Assembly (NCBI GenBank): GCA_964431385.1
Contig: CAYSJM010000020.1
Location: 1-47,866 of the forward strand
Reading direction: 5' to 3'
Length of the DNA stretch: 47,866 bases
DNA from: UTCHB3 sp964431385
GTDB taxonomy: Bacteria > Bacteroidota > Ignavibacteria > Ignavibacteriales > Ignavibacteriaceae
Every line of letters begins with the position of its first letter. Positions within the stretch are counted from its first letter, which is position 1. Below are positions 34,351 to 44,199 of the stretch, one piece after another. Made by a program: the position numbers and the translations under genes. The notes under the pieces are model-generated. The model was not told the origin of the DNA, made no database searches, and saw nothing but the letters and a program-made list of their open reading frames with translations.

Positions 34351-35826
34351 TTACCCTTGTTTTGCCGGTTTTAACAGGTTCATTAAGATCTCCGAGTAAT
34401 TTTTGATGTTCGATCCAAAAAGGAGCAACCAGGCTGCAGAGAGTCCAAACGCTGTTATAAATGGATCAAGGTCGAAACTGAAAAGTGAAATAAATGCTGC
34501 ACAGATAATTGCAAATTGTGCAATCAGTTTAATCCCCCCTGCATGCATCAAATAATGAAATCTTGAAAAATCGATAGACCGCTTCAGCCATGAGAGCATC
34601 AGAAAATTTCCGAGAATTATGGTGAGGGAGTAGCCGGCAATTCCCATATAGGAATCGGTTAGTCTGATTCCGATAAAAAGAAAAACAGCAACACCGATCA
34701 GATTTATCAATTGGACAAGTGCGAGGAATTTTGCTTCACCTGTCCCCATCAGCATTGAATAATATGAATACCCAAACAGGTTTACTGACTCGACGAGGGT
34801 TAGCAACAAAAAGATATTGTAACTTAGCGGTGACGCATAAAAATAGATAAAAATTGCTGCGAACAGGGGAGACGCTGCCATAAATACGAGCCCTCCATAA
34901 AGTATTCCTTTACGGGAGAGGGAGAGTACTTCGTTCAATAAAAAAGTTTTTTCTTCCTCTTTTTCTATTCTTGCTGCCTTTGGGTATATCGTTCTAAATG
35001 CAGCAAAGAAAAGCCCTGATGAAGCTTGTGAAAACCGTTTTGCGATATCATAGTATCCTACGAACGAGACATTCAACCCGCTGCCGATAATATATTTGAG
35101 AACGGGATCGACGGCGGTACCAAGAATCGTAGCCCCTTGAACTCCAATACTGAAGCTAAAAAGCTCCTTAAAAATAGTAAGATTGAAGTTTGAGGGTTTA
35201 AAACCGGTGAGTGCCGAAGTGGATTTGCTGAAAACTGCGAGAAGAAAAAGTTGAATAGCTGCAGCAGACAACATGAGCAGAGCAAGTCCGGCTATATCGA
35301 GAGCGAACAACCATGAAAAAAAAGCAGCCAAAAGGGTGAGTAAACTGTATATCATGGCAATTTTGCTGTAGAATACAAATTTCCCAAGACCTTCATAAAC
35401 CGATCTAAAAAAGGTGGAGATATAATTAATATAAAAGAAAATACCGAGCAGGAAATTTGTGTTTGTTGCAGTCAGTTTGATTTGGTTGTTAATCAGAGAT
35501 GGATTTTCGATATAATAAAGATTTCCGACTAACAGTCCGATAGCCAGAATTACAAATCCAAAAAGGAAGAAGAAAACAAAGCCGGTTGAGGTAACTTTAC
35601 TGAGAGTTATGGGATTGTCTCTCTCTTTTGATACAGCCCTAATGAGTGCGAGCCCAAAACCGAGATCAACCACATTGCTTAGCCCCCAAATAGAGGAAAT
35701 GAGCACCCATATACCAAAGGTTTCACTTCCAAAATTCATTAAGTTGAATTTAAGAGAGACCAATGAAGCAACCATTGTTAAAATGTAGTGAGCGGCAAGC
35801 CAGATGTTGTTCCGTTTTTCGCTCAT
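34351..35826 (-). CDS. Wzx-like polysaccharide flippase
   Basis: A 491-residue membrane protein with about 12-14 predicted hydrophobic helices of the MATE/MOP (polysaccharide synthase) superfamily. The N-terminal stretch WLAAHYILTMVASLVSLKF and NFGSETFGIWVLISS resembles Wzx/RfbX. It would flip lipid-linked repeat units to the periplasm. The four-base overlap with the polymerase gene (ATGA) supports joint translation. Confidence 0.87.
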   Translation of the reverse strand: MSEKRNNIWLAAHYILTMVASLVSLKFNLMNFGSETFGIWVLISSIWGLSNVVDLGFGLALIRAVSKERDNPITLSKVTSTGFVFFFLFGFVILAIGLLVGNLYYIENPSLINNQIKLTATNTNFLLGIFFYINYISTFFRSVYEGLGKFVFYSKIAMIYSLLTLLAAFFSWLFALDIAGLALLMLSAAAIQLFLLAVFSKSTSALTGFKPSNFNLTIFKELFSFSIGVQGATILGTAVDPVLKYIIGSGLNVSFVGYYDIAKRFSQASSGLFFAAFRTIYPKAARIEKEEEKTFLLNEVLSLSRKGILYGGLVFMAASPLFAAIFIYFYASPLSYNIFLLLTLVESVNLFGYSYYSMLMGTGEAKFLALVQLINLIGVAVFLFIGIRLTDSYMGIAGYSLTIILGNFLMLSWLKRSIDFSRFHYLMHAGGIKLIAQFAIICAAFISLFSFDLDPFITAFGLSAAWLLLFGSNIKNYSEILMNLLKPAKQG

Positions 35827-37220
35827 TGTTGCGACACTTCCCGTTCCCCTTTGTTAATATTATTCAGAGCTGCAATAACCCCGAGGACTGTTCCCCACAT
35901 TACGATCCCTCTGCCCCAAAACCAGGCATCTGTGAACATGAGCGATGTCATAATGTAAATAACGACCCAAAATGCTATAAACGCATGAAGGAATCGTGGA
36001 GTGTTTTGCGATTCGATATAAACTTTTCGTGCTCTTCTAAAAAGCAGCGTGAGGAAAATTAGCAGCCCGGCAAATCCAAATATTCCCGTTTCAACGAGCA
36101 TGGAGTAAAAACCCTGATGCAGAGTTAGCCCTGAGACGAATTTTTTGTAGATGTTGTCAGGAAGTTCGTTGTAAAATTTGGAAGTGTAGGCGAATGAATA
36201 CATACCGATACCAAAAACAGGATTGTCCTTAAACCCGTTGTATCCTGTGCTCCAAATGAAGTAACGGGTAACGAGGGAGTTATTAACATCTGCCACTTCG
36301 AGACTTTCAGCAGAGAGCTTCTGTTTTTCCTCTATCCTGAAAAAAGTAGTGCCGTAGAAACTGATTAAGAGACCTCCCGAGAGTGCAACAAAAAGGAGTG
36401 CTATTGTGCCGTATCTGAGGATTTTCTTTCGATCCAACTGTAAAAATTTTGCTTTTATCGCCACATGGATAAATGAGATCATCATTACGAATGCAACATT
36501 TATCCAGACATTTCTGGTTTTGTTAAATATCATGGCGAGCACAAGAAGTGCAAACAGCATCCCATAACCGGCTTTGGCTTTCCCTTTTGCATACAGGAGA
36601 AGGATAAAAACGATGATAATTGCGATTCCGAGAATGTCCACAAACATTATACCTGCAAATCCGAAAGCTCTTCTTCCCGTTGTTATCCCTTGAAATATCG
36701 CATAAACCGCATTCAGTGAAACGAGTCCGATATAAACTTTGGTGAGGAAGTTTATCTTCTCAACATCTTTTAGAGCAACCCCAAGAAGTGTAAATAATAG
36801 TACAAATCCGGGCCACATAAACATATTAAGACCACCGTTCGTTTTTGCAAGACTGTTAAAAAAAGAGGGGAGCATAAATGAAACAAAGATAACCGTAATC
36901 GCAAAAAACGGGGTTTTTAGGTCTCTCGGGTCAAAACCTTTGTTCAAAACAAGGAACACCAGCAACAGATATGGAATTACCAAAAACGACAAACTGTAGA
37001 GAAATACTGGATTTATATCGATAAACAGAGAACCCATAAAAATTACAAGTGCGAGTCGGAAATTGAGAAAGCCGAGCAGCAAAAAAGGGAGCCCGAGCAG
37101 AACAACCTGAGTGGATCTTTTTTCGCCAAGATCACCAAGGAGAAAAGTGAGCGGAACAATGAGAAGCAGAACAAGAACAGTCAGGAAAAACGAGTTCCTG
37201 AAGTCTTGCCCAAATTCCAT
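35823..37220 (-). CDS. Wzy-like O-antigen polymerase/ligase
   Basis: About 465 residues, almost wholly hydrophobic with ~11-12 membrane segments and a large periplasmic loop near GIGMYSFAYTSKFYNELPDN, as in Wzy_C/O-antigen ligase proteins. The HQGFYSMLVETGIFGF motif is typical of that domain. The ATG at 37220 (MEFGQDF) starts just before the first TM; an extension to 37310 would run into the Wzz gene. It joins repeat units or transfers glycan to lipid A-core or a similar acceptor. Confidence 0.85.
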   Translation of the reverse strand: MEFGQDFRNSFFLTVLVLLLIVPLTFLLGDLGEKRSTQVVLLGLPFLLLGFLNFRLALVIFMGSLFIDINPVFLYSLSFLVIPYLLLVFLVLNKGFDPRDLKTPFFAITVIFVSFMLPSFFNSLAKTNGGLNMFMWPGFVLLFTLLGVALKDVEKINFLTKVYIGLVSLNAVYAIFQGITTGRRAFGFAGIMFVDILGIAIIIVFILLLYAKGKAKAGYGMLFALLVLAMIFNKTRNVWINVAFVMMISFIHVAIKAKFLQLDRKKILRYGTIALLFVALSGGLLISFYGTTFFRIEEKQKLSAESLEVADVNNSLVTRYFIWSTGYNGFKDNPVFGIGMYSFAYTSKFYNELPDNIYKKFVSGLTLHQGFYSMLVETGIFGFAGLLIFLTLLFRRARKVYIESQNTPRFLHAFIAFWVVIYIMTSLMFTDAWFWGRGIVMWGTVLGVIAALNNINKGEREVSQQ

Positions 37221-37233
37221 TGAAGTGAAGGGT

Positions 37234-38409
37234 TTAATCTTCTTTTCTCCTGATTGCAAGGATATTGCGTAGAACAAACCTGACTTTGGGATCAGTAACA
37301 CTTCCGGCAACTTCTTTCATCACGAGTCCGAAGGCAACAATTCCTGTTGCAAAAAGTGAGATAAGTATGGCATAGACCATACGGGGGGGATATACTTTTT
37401 TGTCAGAGGGAACCGCTTTGTCTATTGTCAGGATGACGGGAATATCTTTTTGTTCGTCAAATTTTGCCTGCTCATAAACCGGCAGAAGAAATTCGATCAT
37501 CTCTGCGTTTATCTTCACATCTCTGTAGAGTCGGAAATATTCAATCGCTTTAGTGGGAAGTGAGCCCATCGGAATAAGTACCGATTTACCGTTTTTACCC
37601 GACTTAATTTCATTAACTTTTTTCTCGAGGGCTACGAGAGCATCTTTTAGGTTTTTAACTGAAGGAGTGGTTTCACCGAGGACTTTTTCGGCTGTTTCAT
37701 ACTCAACCTGTTTTCTTGCAAGCTCCATTTCGAGGTCTGCAAAAGCTGTCACGCTTGCTTTAACCTGCTGTTCTGCTTCAAAAACACCGTTTTTCTTCTG
37801 ATAAGCTTCAAGTTTGTCTTCTGCAGCTTTTAGCTCGATCACCACTTCATTATATCTTTTTTCCAGGAAAATTCTGTTATCTTTTGTTTTCCGGGTATTT
37901 ATTTCAAGTACTTTTTTATTCAGAATATCAACGATATAGTTCGCAATTTCAGCAGCTTTTTTAGGGTTTTTATTTCTTACTGCCACTGAAACTGAGAGAT
38001 CATCGTTATTCACGACGGTTATGTCTTCAATGACTTTCTTTAAGAGGTCGGCGAAATACTTCTGGTCGTATTCCTGGCGAAGATTAAATTTATCGATGAT
38101 TTCTGTTAGGGTCGATCTGCTGTAAACTATTGTCAGGTAAAAATCAAGATTGGAATTGGAGCCGCCCAAGTTCGATAATCCACCAATCGGCAAGCCCGAA
38201 ATATTCTTCAGAAGGGAGGACATTCCCGCAGATTTCCCCGATTCGTAGGGAACCACTACTGCGGTGGATTCAAATTTTTCGTCGATAAGATAATAGACTG
38301 ACAGGTACCCTAATGCCGCCGTTAAAACGGCAACAAAAAAGAGGATGAATTTTTTCCTGACGAGAACCACCAGGATATCAAGCATTTCAATTTTTCGCTC
38401 TTCAGTCAT
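37234..38409 (-). CDS. Wzz-family chain-length determinant
   Basis: A 391-residue polysaccharide co-polymerase: TM1 at about 18-42 (KFILFFVAVLTAALGYLSVYY), a long coiled-coil periplasmic region (about 170-260, KLEAYQKKNGVF, LARKQVEYETAEKV) and TM2 near 355-375 (VYAILISLFATGIVAFGLV). The Pro-rich VYPPRM precedes TM2 as in Wzz. No kinase domain. First gene of the Wzz-Wzy-Wzx-GT-GT run. A 194-bp region with possible promoters separates it from the divergent fucosidase gene. Confidence 0.88.
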   Translation of the reverse strand: MTEERKIEMLDILVVLVRKKFILFFVAVLTAALGYLSVYYLIDEKFESTAVVVPYESGKSAGMSSLLKNISGLPIGGLSNLGGSNSNLDFYLTIVYSRSTLTEIIDKFNLRQEYDQKYFADLLKKVIEDITVVNNDDLSVSVAVRNKNPKKAAEIANYIVDILNKKVLEINTRKTKDNRIFLEKRYNEVVIELKAAEDKLEAYQKKNGVFEAEQQVKASVTAFADLEMELARKQVEYETAEKVLGETTPSVKNLKDALVALEKKVNEIKSGKNGKSVLIPMGSLPTKAIEYFRLYRDVKINAEMIEFLLPVYEQAKFDEQKDIPVILTIDKAVPSDKKVYPPRMVYAILISLFATGIVAFGLVMKEVAGSVTDPKVRFVLRNILAIRRKED

Positions 38410-38603
38410 TTTTATTTTCTGTTATTTTGCAAATTGCGGACTATGGATAAAAAGAATTTTAAATCAAACTGCAATATAATTATTTTACAGGGTAAAAATT
38501 GAGAAGAGGGTATGGAGCCCGGTTGTTAAATCGTTTTTACATTTTTATTCTTGTATCATATATCTATATTTATCCAATTCAATTTTAAAATTAGATCGAT
38601 TAG

Positions 38604-40070
38604 ATGATGTCCGGAACCAAAGCCAGAACTTCAAAATTTATCCTTATTTCACTTCTTCCCCTTTTATTTATTGCGTGCAGCAATTCCGGTGTTGGTCCGG
38701 TTGGTGAAGAAATTCCAAACAGAAACGATACAGCCTCTTCCCCGGGGATCGAAAATGTTTACCCTGTTCCCTCGGCGGCACAACTTGAATGGCAGGATGC
38801 CGAGCTTGTGATGTTTATTCATTATGGTATGAACACCTTCACGGGAAAAGATATCGGTGACGGCGATGAAAGCCCCTCCCTCTTTAATCCGCAAAAAGTT
38901 GATGTTAAACAATGGGTATCGGTCGCAAAAGCTGCCGGTTTTAAGTATTTGATACTTACAGCCAAGCATCATGATGGATTTTGTTTGTGGCAGACCGCCC
39001 ATACAGAACATTCGATTAAAAACAGCCCGTACAAAGTTGGTCGCGGTGATATCGTAAAGGAGTTTGCAGATGAATGTGCTGTTCAAGGGATGAAATTTGG
39101 ATATTATCTTTCGATGTGGGACAAAAATTCCCCCGTTTATGGTACCCCCGCATACAACGACTACTACAGAGCACAAACCAGAGAACTTTGTACCAATTAT
39201 GGTGAAGTTAATGAGATCTGGCTCGACGGTTACCTTGGAAGAAACCCCGCGATTACTCACTCGATGTTTGACTGGTTAAGTTTTGCAGAGCTCTCGAAGT
39301 CGCTTCAACCTAAATCGATGATGGCAATTATGGGACCCGATGTTCGATGGGTAGGGAATGAGGATGGACTCGGTTCAGAAACTGACTGGTCTTTTACAAT
39401 ATCACATCCGGCACATCACGGGGTATCAAATGTTGAAGTGTGGTGGCCAACAGAGTGTGATGTTTCGATTAGACCGGCATGGTTTTATCACGATTATCAA
39501 GATAACGAAGTGAAGTCGCCTGCATATCTTGCAGAATTGTATCTAAAATCGGTTGGAAGAAACAGTACACTGTTGTTAAATGTACCTCCGACTCCCGAGG
39601 GTGTTTTTCATGAAAATGATGTGAACAGTTTACTCGGCTTCAGGAGAATAGTTGATGACATATTCAGAACTAATCTCCTTACGGGTGGGGTGGCTTCTGC
39701 AAGCAATTCAAGAGTCGGCGATTCCCTTTATGGTCCCGCTATGGCGATTGATGGAACAAGAAACACATTTTGGGTTACTGAAAGGGGAGTTGTAAGAGCT
39801 GACTTAACGGTTGACCTGAAAAGCCCAAAACGGATAAATTATTTCAGAATTGAAGAAGCCATCAAATATGGTCAGAGAGTGAAAGGATTTGAAATTGAGG
39901 GTTATGTTAACGGTTCCTGGATTTTCCTCGCTGATGGAACAACTATAGGAAGATCACGGATATTAAAACTCGACACACCCGTGGAAGTCTCTAATGTCAG
40001 ATTAAAAATTAAAGACTCCAGGGGTGCACCGGCAATTCGCCTTTTTGGGGCTTATTACTACGAAAATTAA
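38604..40070 (+). CDS. Alpha-L-fucosidase-like GH29 lipoprotein with F5/8-type C domain
   Basis: A 488-residue exported enzyme. The signal peptide ends in a lipobox LFIAC (C25). The GH29 barrel has HYGMNTFTG, LTAKHHDGFCLW (119-129) and the nucleophile D208 in NEIWLDGY. A C-terminal discoidin/F5-8C-like carbohydrate-binding domain (ASASNSRVGD, NTFWVTERG, IRLFGAYY) follows. It would cleave fucose from glycans at the cell surface. It is on the opposite strand to both neighbours and ends two bases from the DegT stop. Confidence 0.9.
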   Translation: MMSGTKARTSKFILISLLPLLFIACSNSGVGPVGEEIPNRNDTASSPGIENVYPVPSAAQLEWQDAELVMFIHYGMNTFTGKDIGDGDESPSLFNPQKVDVKQWVSVAKAAGFKYLILTAKHHDGFCLWQTAHTEHSIKNSPYKVGRGDIVKEFADECAVQGMKFGYYLSMWDKNSPVYGTPAYNDYYRAQTRELCTNYGEVNEIWLDGYLGRNPAITHSMFDWLSFAELSKSLQPKSMMAIMGPDVRWVGNEDGLGSETDWSFTISHPAHHGVSNVEVWWPTECDVSIRPAWFYHDYQDNEVKSPAYLAELYLKSVGRNSTLLLNVPPTPEGVFHENDVNSLLGFRRIVDDIFRTNLLTGGVASASNSRVGDSLYGPAMAIDGTRNTFWVTERGVVRADLTVDLKSPKRINYFRIEEAIKYGQRVKGFEIEGYVNGSWIFLADGTTIGRSRILKLDTPVEVSNVRLKIKDSRGAPAIRLFGAYYYEN

Positions 40071-40072
40071 AT

Positions 40073-41221
40073 CTACTTCAGGATGTCTTCGAGAGCCTCG
40101 ATAACATCATTTACATCTTCATCGGTCAGTTTTGCCGAGAATGGGATTGAAAGAGTTCTCGCTGAGATAAAATCTGAATTTGGGAAATCGCCGATTTTAT
40201 AACCAAACTCCTGCTGATAAAATGGATGCCAATTTAGCCCGAGGTAGTGTACCCCGGTACCAATATTTCTCTTGTGAAGTTCAGTAATTAGCTGATCTCT
40301 TGTTACGCTCGTTTTTGTGTCGTCAACGAGGATGATATAGAGGTGAAGGCCATGACGGGATTCAGAGTCAGCCGGAGCGGGAAGAATCAAGGGGAGATTC
40401 TTTAGTCTTTCGTTGTAAGTGTTCCAGATTTCTTCTCTCCGTTTGTGTAATCTTTCAACTTTTCTGAGTTGGTGAATTCCGAGAGAAGCCTGCACATCGG
40501 TCATGTTATATTTAAAACCGGGGAAAACCACCTGGTAGTGTTTGTAGCCGTCGTCAGAAAATCTTTTCCAGGCATCCTTGCTCATGCCGTGGAGAGCATA
40601 AATTTTTAGTCTGTTTGCAATTGCTTCGTTGTTTGTCACAATCATTCCACCTTCGCCCGTCGTCAGGTTTTTGGTTACATAGAAGCTGTAACTCGAAATG
40701 TCATCAAAACAACCGATCTTTTTCCCTTTAAATTCTGTCTCAATTGCATGTGCGGTATCGTTGATGATATGGATACCATACTCATGAGCAATCTCGTAAA
40801 GTTTCTCCATATCGACCGCTCTGCCGGCAAAATGAACGAGAATAATCGCCTTTGTGCGGGAGGTAATCTTTCGGCGAACATCGTCAAAATCGAGAGTCAT
40901 GGTATTACGGTCAACATCGGCAAAAACAGGTTTTGCACCCGAATGAATAACGGCATTTGCAGTGGCGGCAAAGGTTAATGCCGGTACAATTACCTCATCA
41001 CCTTCTTTTATTCCAAGCGCAACCACACTGAGGTGTAGCCCTGCTGTGCAGCTTGCTACTGCTATCGCATATTTGGCACCCACATATTCTTTAAACTCTT
41101 CTTCAAACTGTGCAACCTTTGGTCCTGTCCCAATCCACCCCGACTTTAAGGTATTTACTACTTCGTCGATCTCTTCCTGTTCAATGACGGGACTTCCAAA
41201 TACAAGATATTTCTCTCTCAT
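40073..41221 (-). CDS. DegT/DnrJ/EryC1/StrS sugar aminotransferase
   Basis: A 382-residue PLP enzyme that puts an amino group on nucleotide-linked keto sugars. SGWIGTGPKVAQFEEEF, ASCTAGLHL, GDEVIVPALTFAATANA and the PLP Lys K184 (YVTKNLTTGEGG) are present. The family's EDAAHA reads NDTAHA (D155 retained). The ATG at 41221 (MREKYLVFGSP) fits family starts better than 41260. It follows the DprE2-like gene by 93 bp and suggests an amino sugar in the surface glycan. Confidence 0.93.
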   Translation of the reverse strand: MREKYLVFGSPVIEQEEIDEVVNTLKSGWIGTGPKVAQFEEEFKEYVGAKYAIAVASCTAGLHLSVVALGIKEGDEVIVPALTFAATANAVIHSGAKPVFADVDRNTMTLDFDDVRRKITSRTKAIILVHFAGRAVDMEKLYEIAHEYGIHIINDTAHAIETEFKGKKIGCFDDISSYSFYVTKNLTTGEGGMIVTNNEAIANRLKIYALHGMSKDAWKRFSDDGYKHYQVVFPGFKYNMTDVQASLGIHQLRKVERLHKRREEIWNTYNERLKNLPLILPAPADSESRHGLHLYIILVDDTKTSVTRDQLITELHKRNIGTGVHYLGLNWHPFYQQEFGYKIGDFPNSDFISARTLSIPFSAKLTDEDVNDVIEALEDILK

Positions 41222-41314
41222 TTTCTCGCGGCTTAAAAATTTCGAATTAATTGAACACATAAGTTAAGAAATTTTGGCGTTTGAATTTGCACCAATCGTG
41301 GAGCACAGATCAGA

Positions 41315-42046
41315 TCAGAGGTCAAGTTTCCTGAAAATTCTCTCCGGAATCGATCTTACAACAAACATTATCATCCTCCAGTAACCGGGGGTATAAATCA
41401 GTGGTTTTCTTGCTTTCCAGCCGTTGTAAATCAGTTTTCCCACCTGTTCAGGGTCTGCGGTAAGGGGTTTTGGAGTCTCGATTCCCTCCAACATTTTGGT
41501 TTTCACAAATCCCGGTTGTACCGACATTACGAAGACCCCTTTTTTCTGGAGGCGTTGTCCAAGTCCGGAAAGGTAGGCGGTAAATCCCGCTTTTGCTGCT
41601 CCATAGATATAGTTTTTCATTCTTCCGCGGTCACCTGCAACGCTTGAAATGCCGATGATTGAACCTTTTCCTTCAGTCTCGAAGTGATTTGCTGCGATGT
41701 TCAGAATGCTTACGAGTCCGGTAAGATTTGTATCGAGAGTCCTTTGGGCGGCGGAAAAATCATTTTGTGCCTCTGTCTGGTCTCCGAGAAGTCCGGCAGC
41801 AGTTATAACGACCGAAGGTTTTGGGTCGAGTCCGGCAAAAAACGGGGCATGTGTTTCGTAAGCCAGCACATCAAAATAGAGGGCAGTGGCTGTTATATTG
41901 TTTCGGATAGAGAGGTCTGAGGCAGTTTTGGTCAAGTCTTCAAGGTTTCTTCCAGCGAGGTAGAGCCCAAATCCCGCTTTTGCAAATTGAGTGGCGGTTG
42001 CTTTTGCAATTCCACTTCCTGCACCGATTATAAGTACGAATTTCAT
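41315..42046 (-). CDS. SDR oxidoreductase, DprE2-like
   Basis: A 243-residue short-chain dehydrogenase. NAD(P) motif GAGSGIA (8-14), NNAG-equivalent ITAAG (81-85), Ser in ISSVAGD (134-135) and YxxxK as Y148-K152. SRD with QRLQKKGVFVMSVQPGFVKTKM and PGYWRMIM resembles DprE2, which reduces the 2-keto intermediate made by DprE1. The start overlaps the stop of the DprE1-like gene by four bases, the usual DprE1-DprE2 arrangement. Confidence 0.88.
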   Translation of the reverse strand: MKFVLIIGAGSGIAKATATQFAKAGFGLYLAGRNLEDLTKTASDLSIRNNITATALYFDVLAYETHAPFFAGLDPKPSVVITAAGLLGDQTEAQNDFSAAQRTLDTNLTGLVSILNIAANHFETEGKGSIIGISSVAGDRGRMKNYIYGAAKAGFTAYLSGLGQRLQKKGVFVMSVQPGFVKTKMLEGIETPKPLTADPEQVGKLIYNGWKARKPLIYTPGYWRMIMFVVRSIPERIFRKLDL

Positions 42047-43377
42047 GTCAGTTCGAGCCTTTTAGATTGTGCAGATGCAAAGAGGTTGTTGGGGTCATAT
42101 TTTGCCTTAATTTCAAGAAAATCGTTCAGTTTAGGGTATCCTTGTTTAAATACATCGGGTTTCAGGCGGGAATCTTTGGTGAAATAGAACCTGCCGTCAT
42201 ATTTTAATACAATTTCATCAAGTTTGTTCAGGAATTTCATAAGTCCGGGCATAATGGGAAAATCAAGAGCAAGAGTGTAACCCTCCATTGGGAAGGAGAT
42301 GAGAGAATCTTGTCTCCCGAATAACTTGAGCACAGCCAGAAATGATCCTCTACCTTCTTTTGCAATTGCCTGCAAAACTTCAGTCATTCCGTCGAAACTT
42401 TTATCGAACGGGAGAACAAACTGATATTGCAGAAAGCCCTTTTTGCCATAAATACGGTTCCAGTTGTTAACCGAATCGAGGGGGTAAAAGAATGGATCGA
42501 GGTGGACAATCCCGTTCCCCTTTAGCTTACTCATTGAGTAGTAGAGTCCATTAAATGCTTTTACTGTAAGCGAATTCAGGGAACCGGATGGAAAATCAAA
42601 CGGAACACCGAGTTTTCCTTTGCTGTGATACCAGAGGGGTGTGTCTTTAAAAACCGTCGATTCAATAGTGGAAAGAGGGGCGTGTTCACCTAAAAACAGA
42701 ATCGATTTGCCGAGGTTTTTCCCTTTGGCGAGGCAATCAATCCATGCAACCGAGTAAGTGGATTTTTTCGACTCAGTAAAAAACCCCATAACTTTTTCGA
42801 GATTGTCAGCGGGAAGTGTCTCCTGCGAAATGAAAGAAGTCTCAATTCTTTTTAGCGTAAATTCAGCTTCGAGTATCAGACCTGTTAAACCCATTCCGCC
42901 TATTGTTGCAAAAAAGAGGTCTTCGTACTGTGTTGGGGAGCAAAGCAGCACTTCACCTGATGCCACCAAAATTTTCATTTCGCGGACCCAATCACCAAAC
43001 GAGCCCTCTTTATGATGATTTTTCCCGTGCACATCAGAGGCTATGGCACCACCAACCGTGATAAATTTGGTTCCGGGAGTGACCGGTAAAAACCATCCTT
43101 TTGGGACAAAAACTTCAAGAATATCGGCAAAAGAAACACCGGCTTCACACTTTAGGACGCCCGTTTCTTCATTAAAAGAAATGAAGCGGTTGTAACCCAC
43201 AGTCGCGATTATGTTCTCACCGAGTGAGCTGTCGCCGTATGATCTGCCGAGTCCCCTGGCAATTGCGGGACTAAGACCCCCGATTTTTTCGCCCATGCGG
43301 AATTCATCGGAGAGGTCGTAAATTTGTGCTTCAACCGAGGGGTATCTGCCCCAGTTGGATATCTTTTGCTTTTTCAT
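42043..43377 (-). CDS. FAD-dependent oxidase, DprE1-like
   Basis: A 444-residue VAO-type flavoprotein. ARGLGRSYGDSS (40-51) and PGTKFITVGGAIASDVHGKNHHKEGSFGDWV, whose key parts are TVGGAIA, DVHGKNHH and GSFG (108-128), match decaprenylphosphoryl-ribose oxidase DprE1. The enzyme oxidises the 2'-OH of polyprenylphosphoryl ribose; with DprE2 it yields the arabinose donor. The phosphoribose synthase (UbiA-like) is not in the window. First visible gene of this minus-strand pair; about 240 bp of unassigned DNA follow upstream. Confidence 0.88.
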   Translation of the reverse strand: MKKQKISNWGRYPSVEAQIYDLSDEFRMGEKIGGLSPAIARGLGRSYGDSSLGENIIATVGYNRFISFNEETGVLKCEAGVSFADILEVFVPKGWFLPVTPGTKFITVGGAIASDVHGKNHHKEGSFGDWVREMKILVASGEVLLCSPTQYEDLFFATIGGMGLTGLILEAEFTLKRIETSFISQETLPADNLEKVMGFFTESKKSTYSVAWIDCLAKGKNLGKSILFLGEHAPLSTIESTVFKDTPLWYHSKGKLGVPFDFPSGSLNSLTVKAFNGLYYSMSKLKGNGIVHLDPFFYPLDSVNNWNRIYGKKGFLQYQFVLPFDKSFDGMTEVLQAIAKEGRGSFLAVLKLFGRQDSLISFPMEGYTLALDFPIMPGLMKFLNKLDEIVLKYDGRFYFTKDSRLKPDVFKQGYPKLNDFLEIKAKYDPNNLFASAQSKRLELT

Positions 43378-43771
43378 TTTACAATTGAGCCGGTTTCAAA
43401 AATCTCTGTTTGAACAATTTCAAATATAACCATTTTTTGGGGGATGATTGTGCGAAGGAGGCGAGGCATTGCTGAAGCGGATTTAGGTTAATTATTGTTC
43501 CGGGGAAATCGAATCATCGATAAAATAGTAAATCACCAGCACGGTGTTATAATCTGATAGTAAAAAAGTGCTCGATATTAAAGATTCGATATACTGCTAC
43601 TTCAAAACAAAAATTTTCCGAGATCAAGAATGAAGAAGCGAATCCCCTCAAGGAGATTGTTTCAAGAAACGGCTGGGTCAGGAAGTTTTATGAAGCGATA
43701 AAGATTTACATGGGTGAAGGGATAATCGACAGATTTTTTGCCACCGGTGTAACCCCTGTAACCCTGGACAG

Positions 43772-43871
43772 NNNNNNNNNNNNNNNNNNNNNNNNNNNNN
43801 NNNNNNNNNNNNNNNNNNNNNNNNNNNNNNNNNNNNNNNNNNNNNNNNNNNNNNNNNNNNNNNNNNNNNNN
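43772..43871. other. Scaffold gap of 100 N inside the AAA-like remnant
   Basis: A run of N. The two sides encode consecutive parts of one family, so the join is plausible; true length is unknown. No identical flanks are seen, unlike the first gap. Confidence 0.95.
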
Positions 43872-44168
43872 GAAGATTCTGATGAGATAATTTCCACAGT
43901 GCTGGATTCGGAGAAAATTTCTGAACTTTTATCAATTCAGTTTAATTTTGAGCTTCCATTCACCAGGGTTGAGGCAATATCGGTTTTATATTATAACGGT
44001 CTTTTAACGATTGAAAATGCGGAATTGGGGCTATATAACTTCGTGATACCCAATTATGTTGTTAAACAGATGTATTGGGAGTATTTTGAGAGTATAGAGA
44101 AAGTTCGTTCAATAGCAGTTGATGAAATTGGAGTTAGCTTCAGAGACAAGACTTATTTTTTGTGGAAT

Positions 44169-44199
44169 TTTCTAAGGTCACAATCTGTGACCTTAGAAA
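44169..44199. repeat. Perfect 14-bp inverted repeat with 3-nt spacer
   Basis: TTTCTAAGGTCACA and TGTGACCTTAGAAA flank ATC. It overlaps the last codons of the AAA-like remnant, and its right arm supplies the stop-proximal residues. Not followed by a T-run, so it is unlikely to be just a terminator. Confidence 0.85.
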
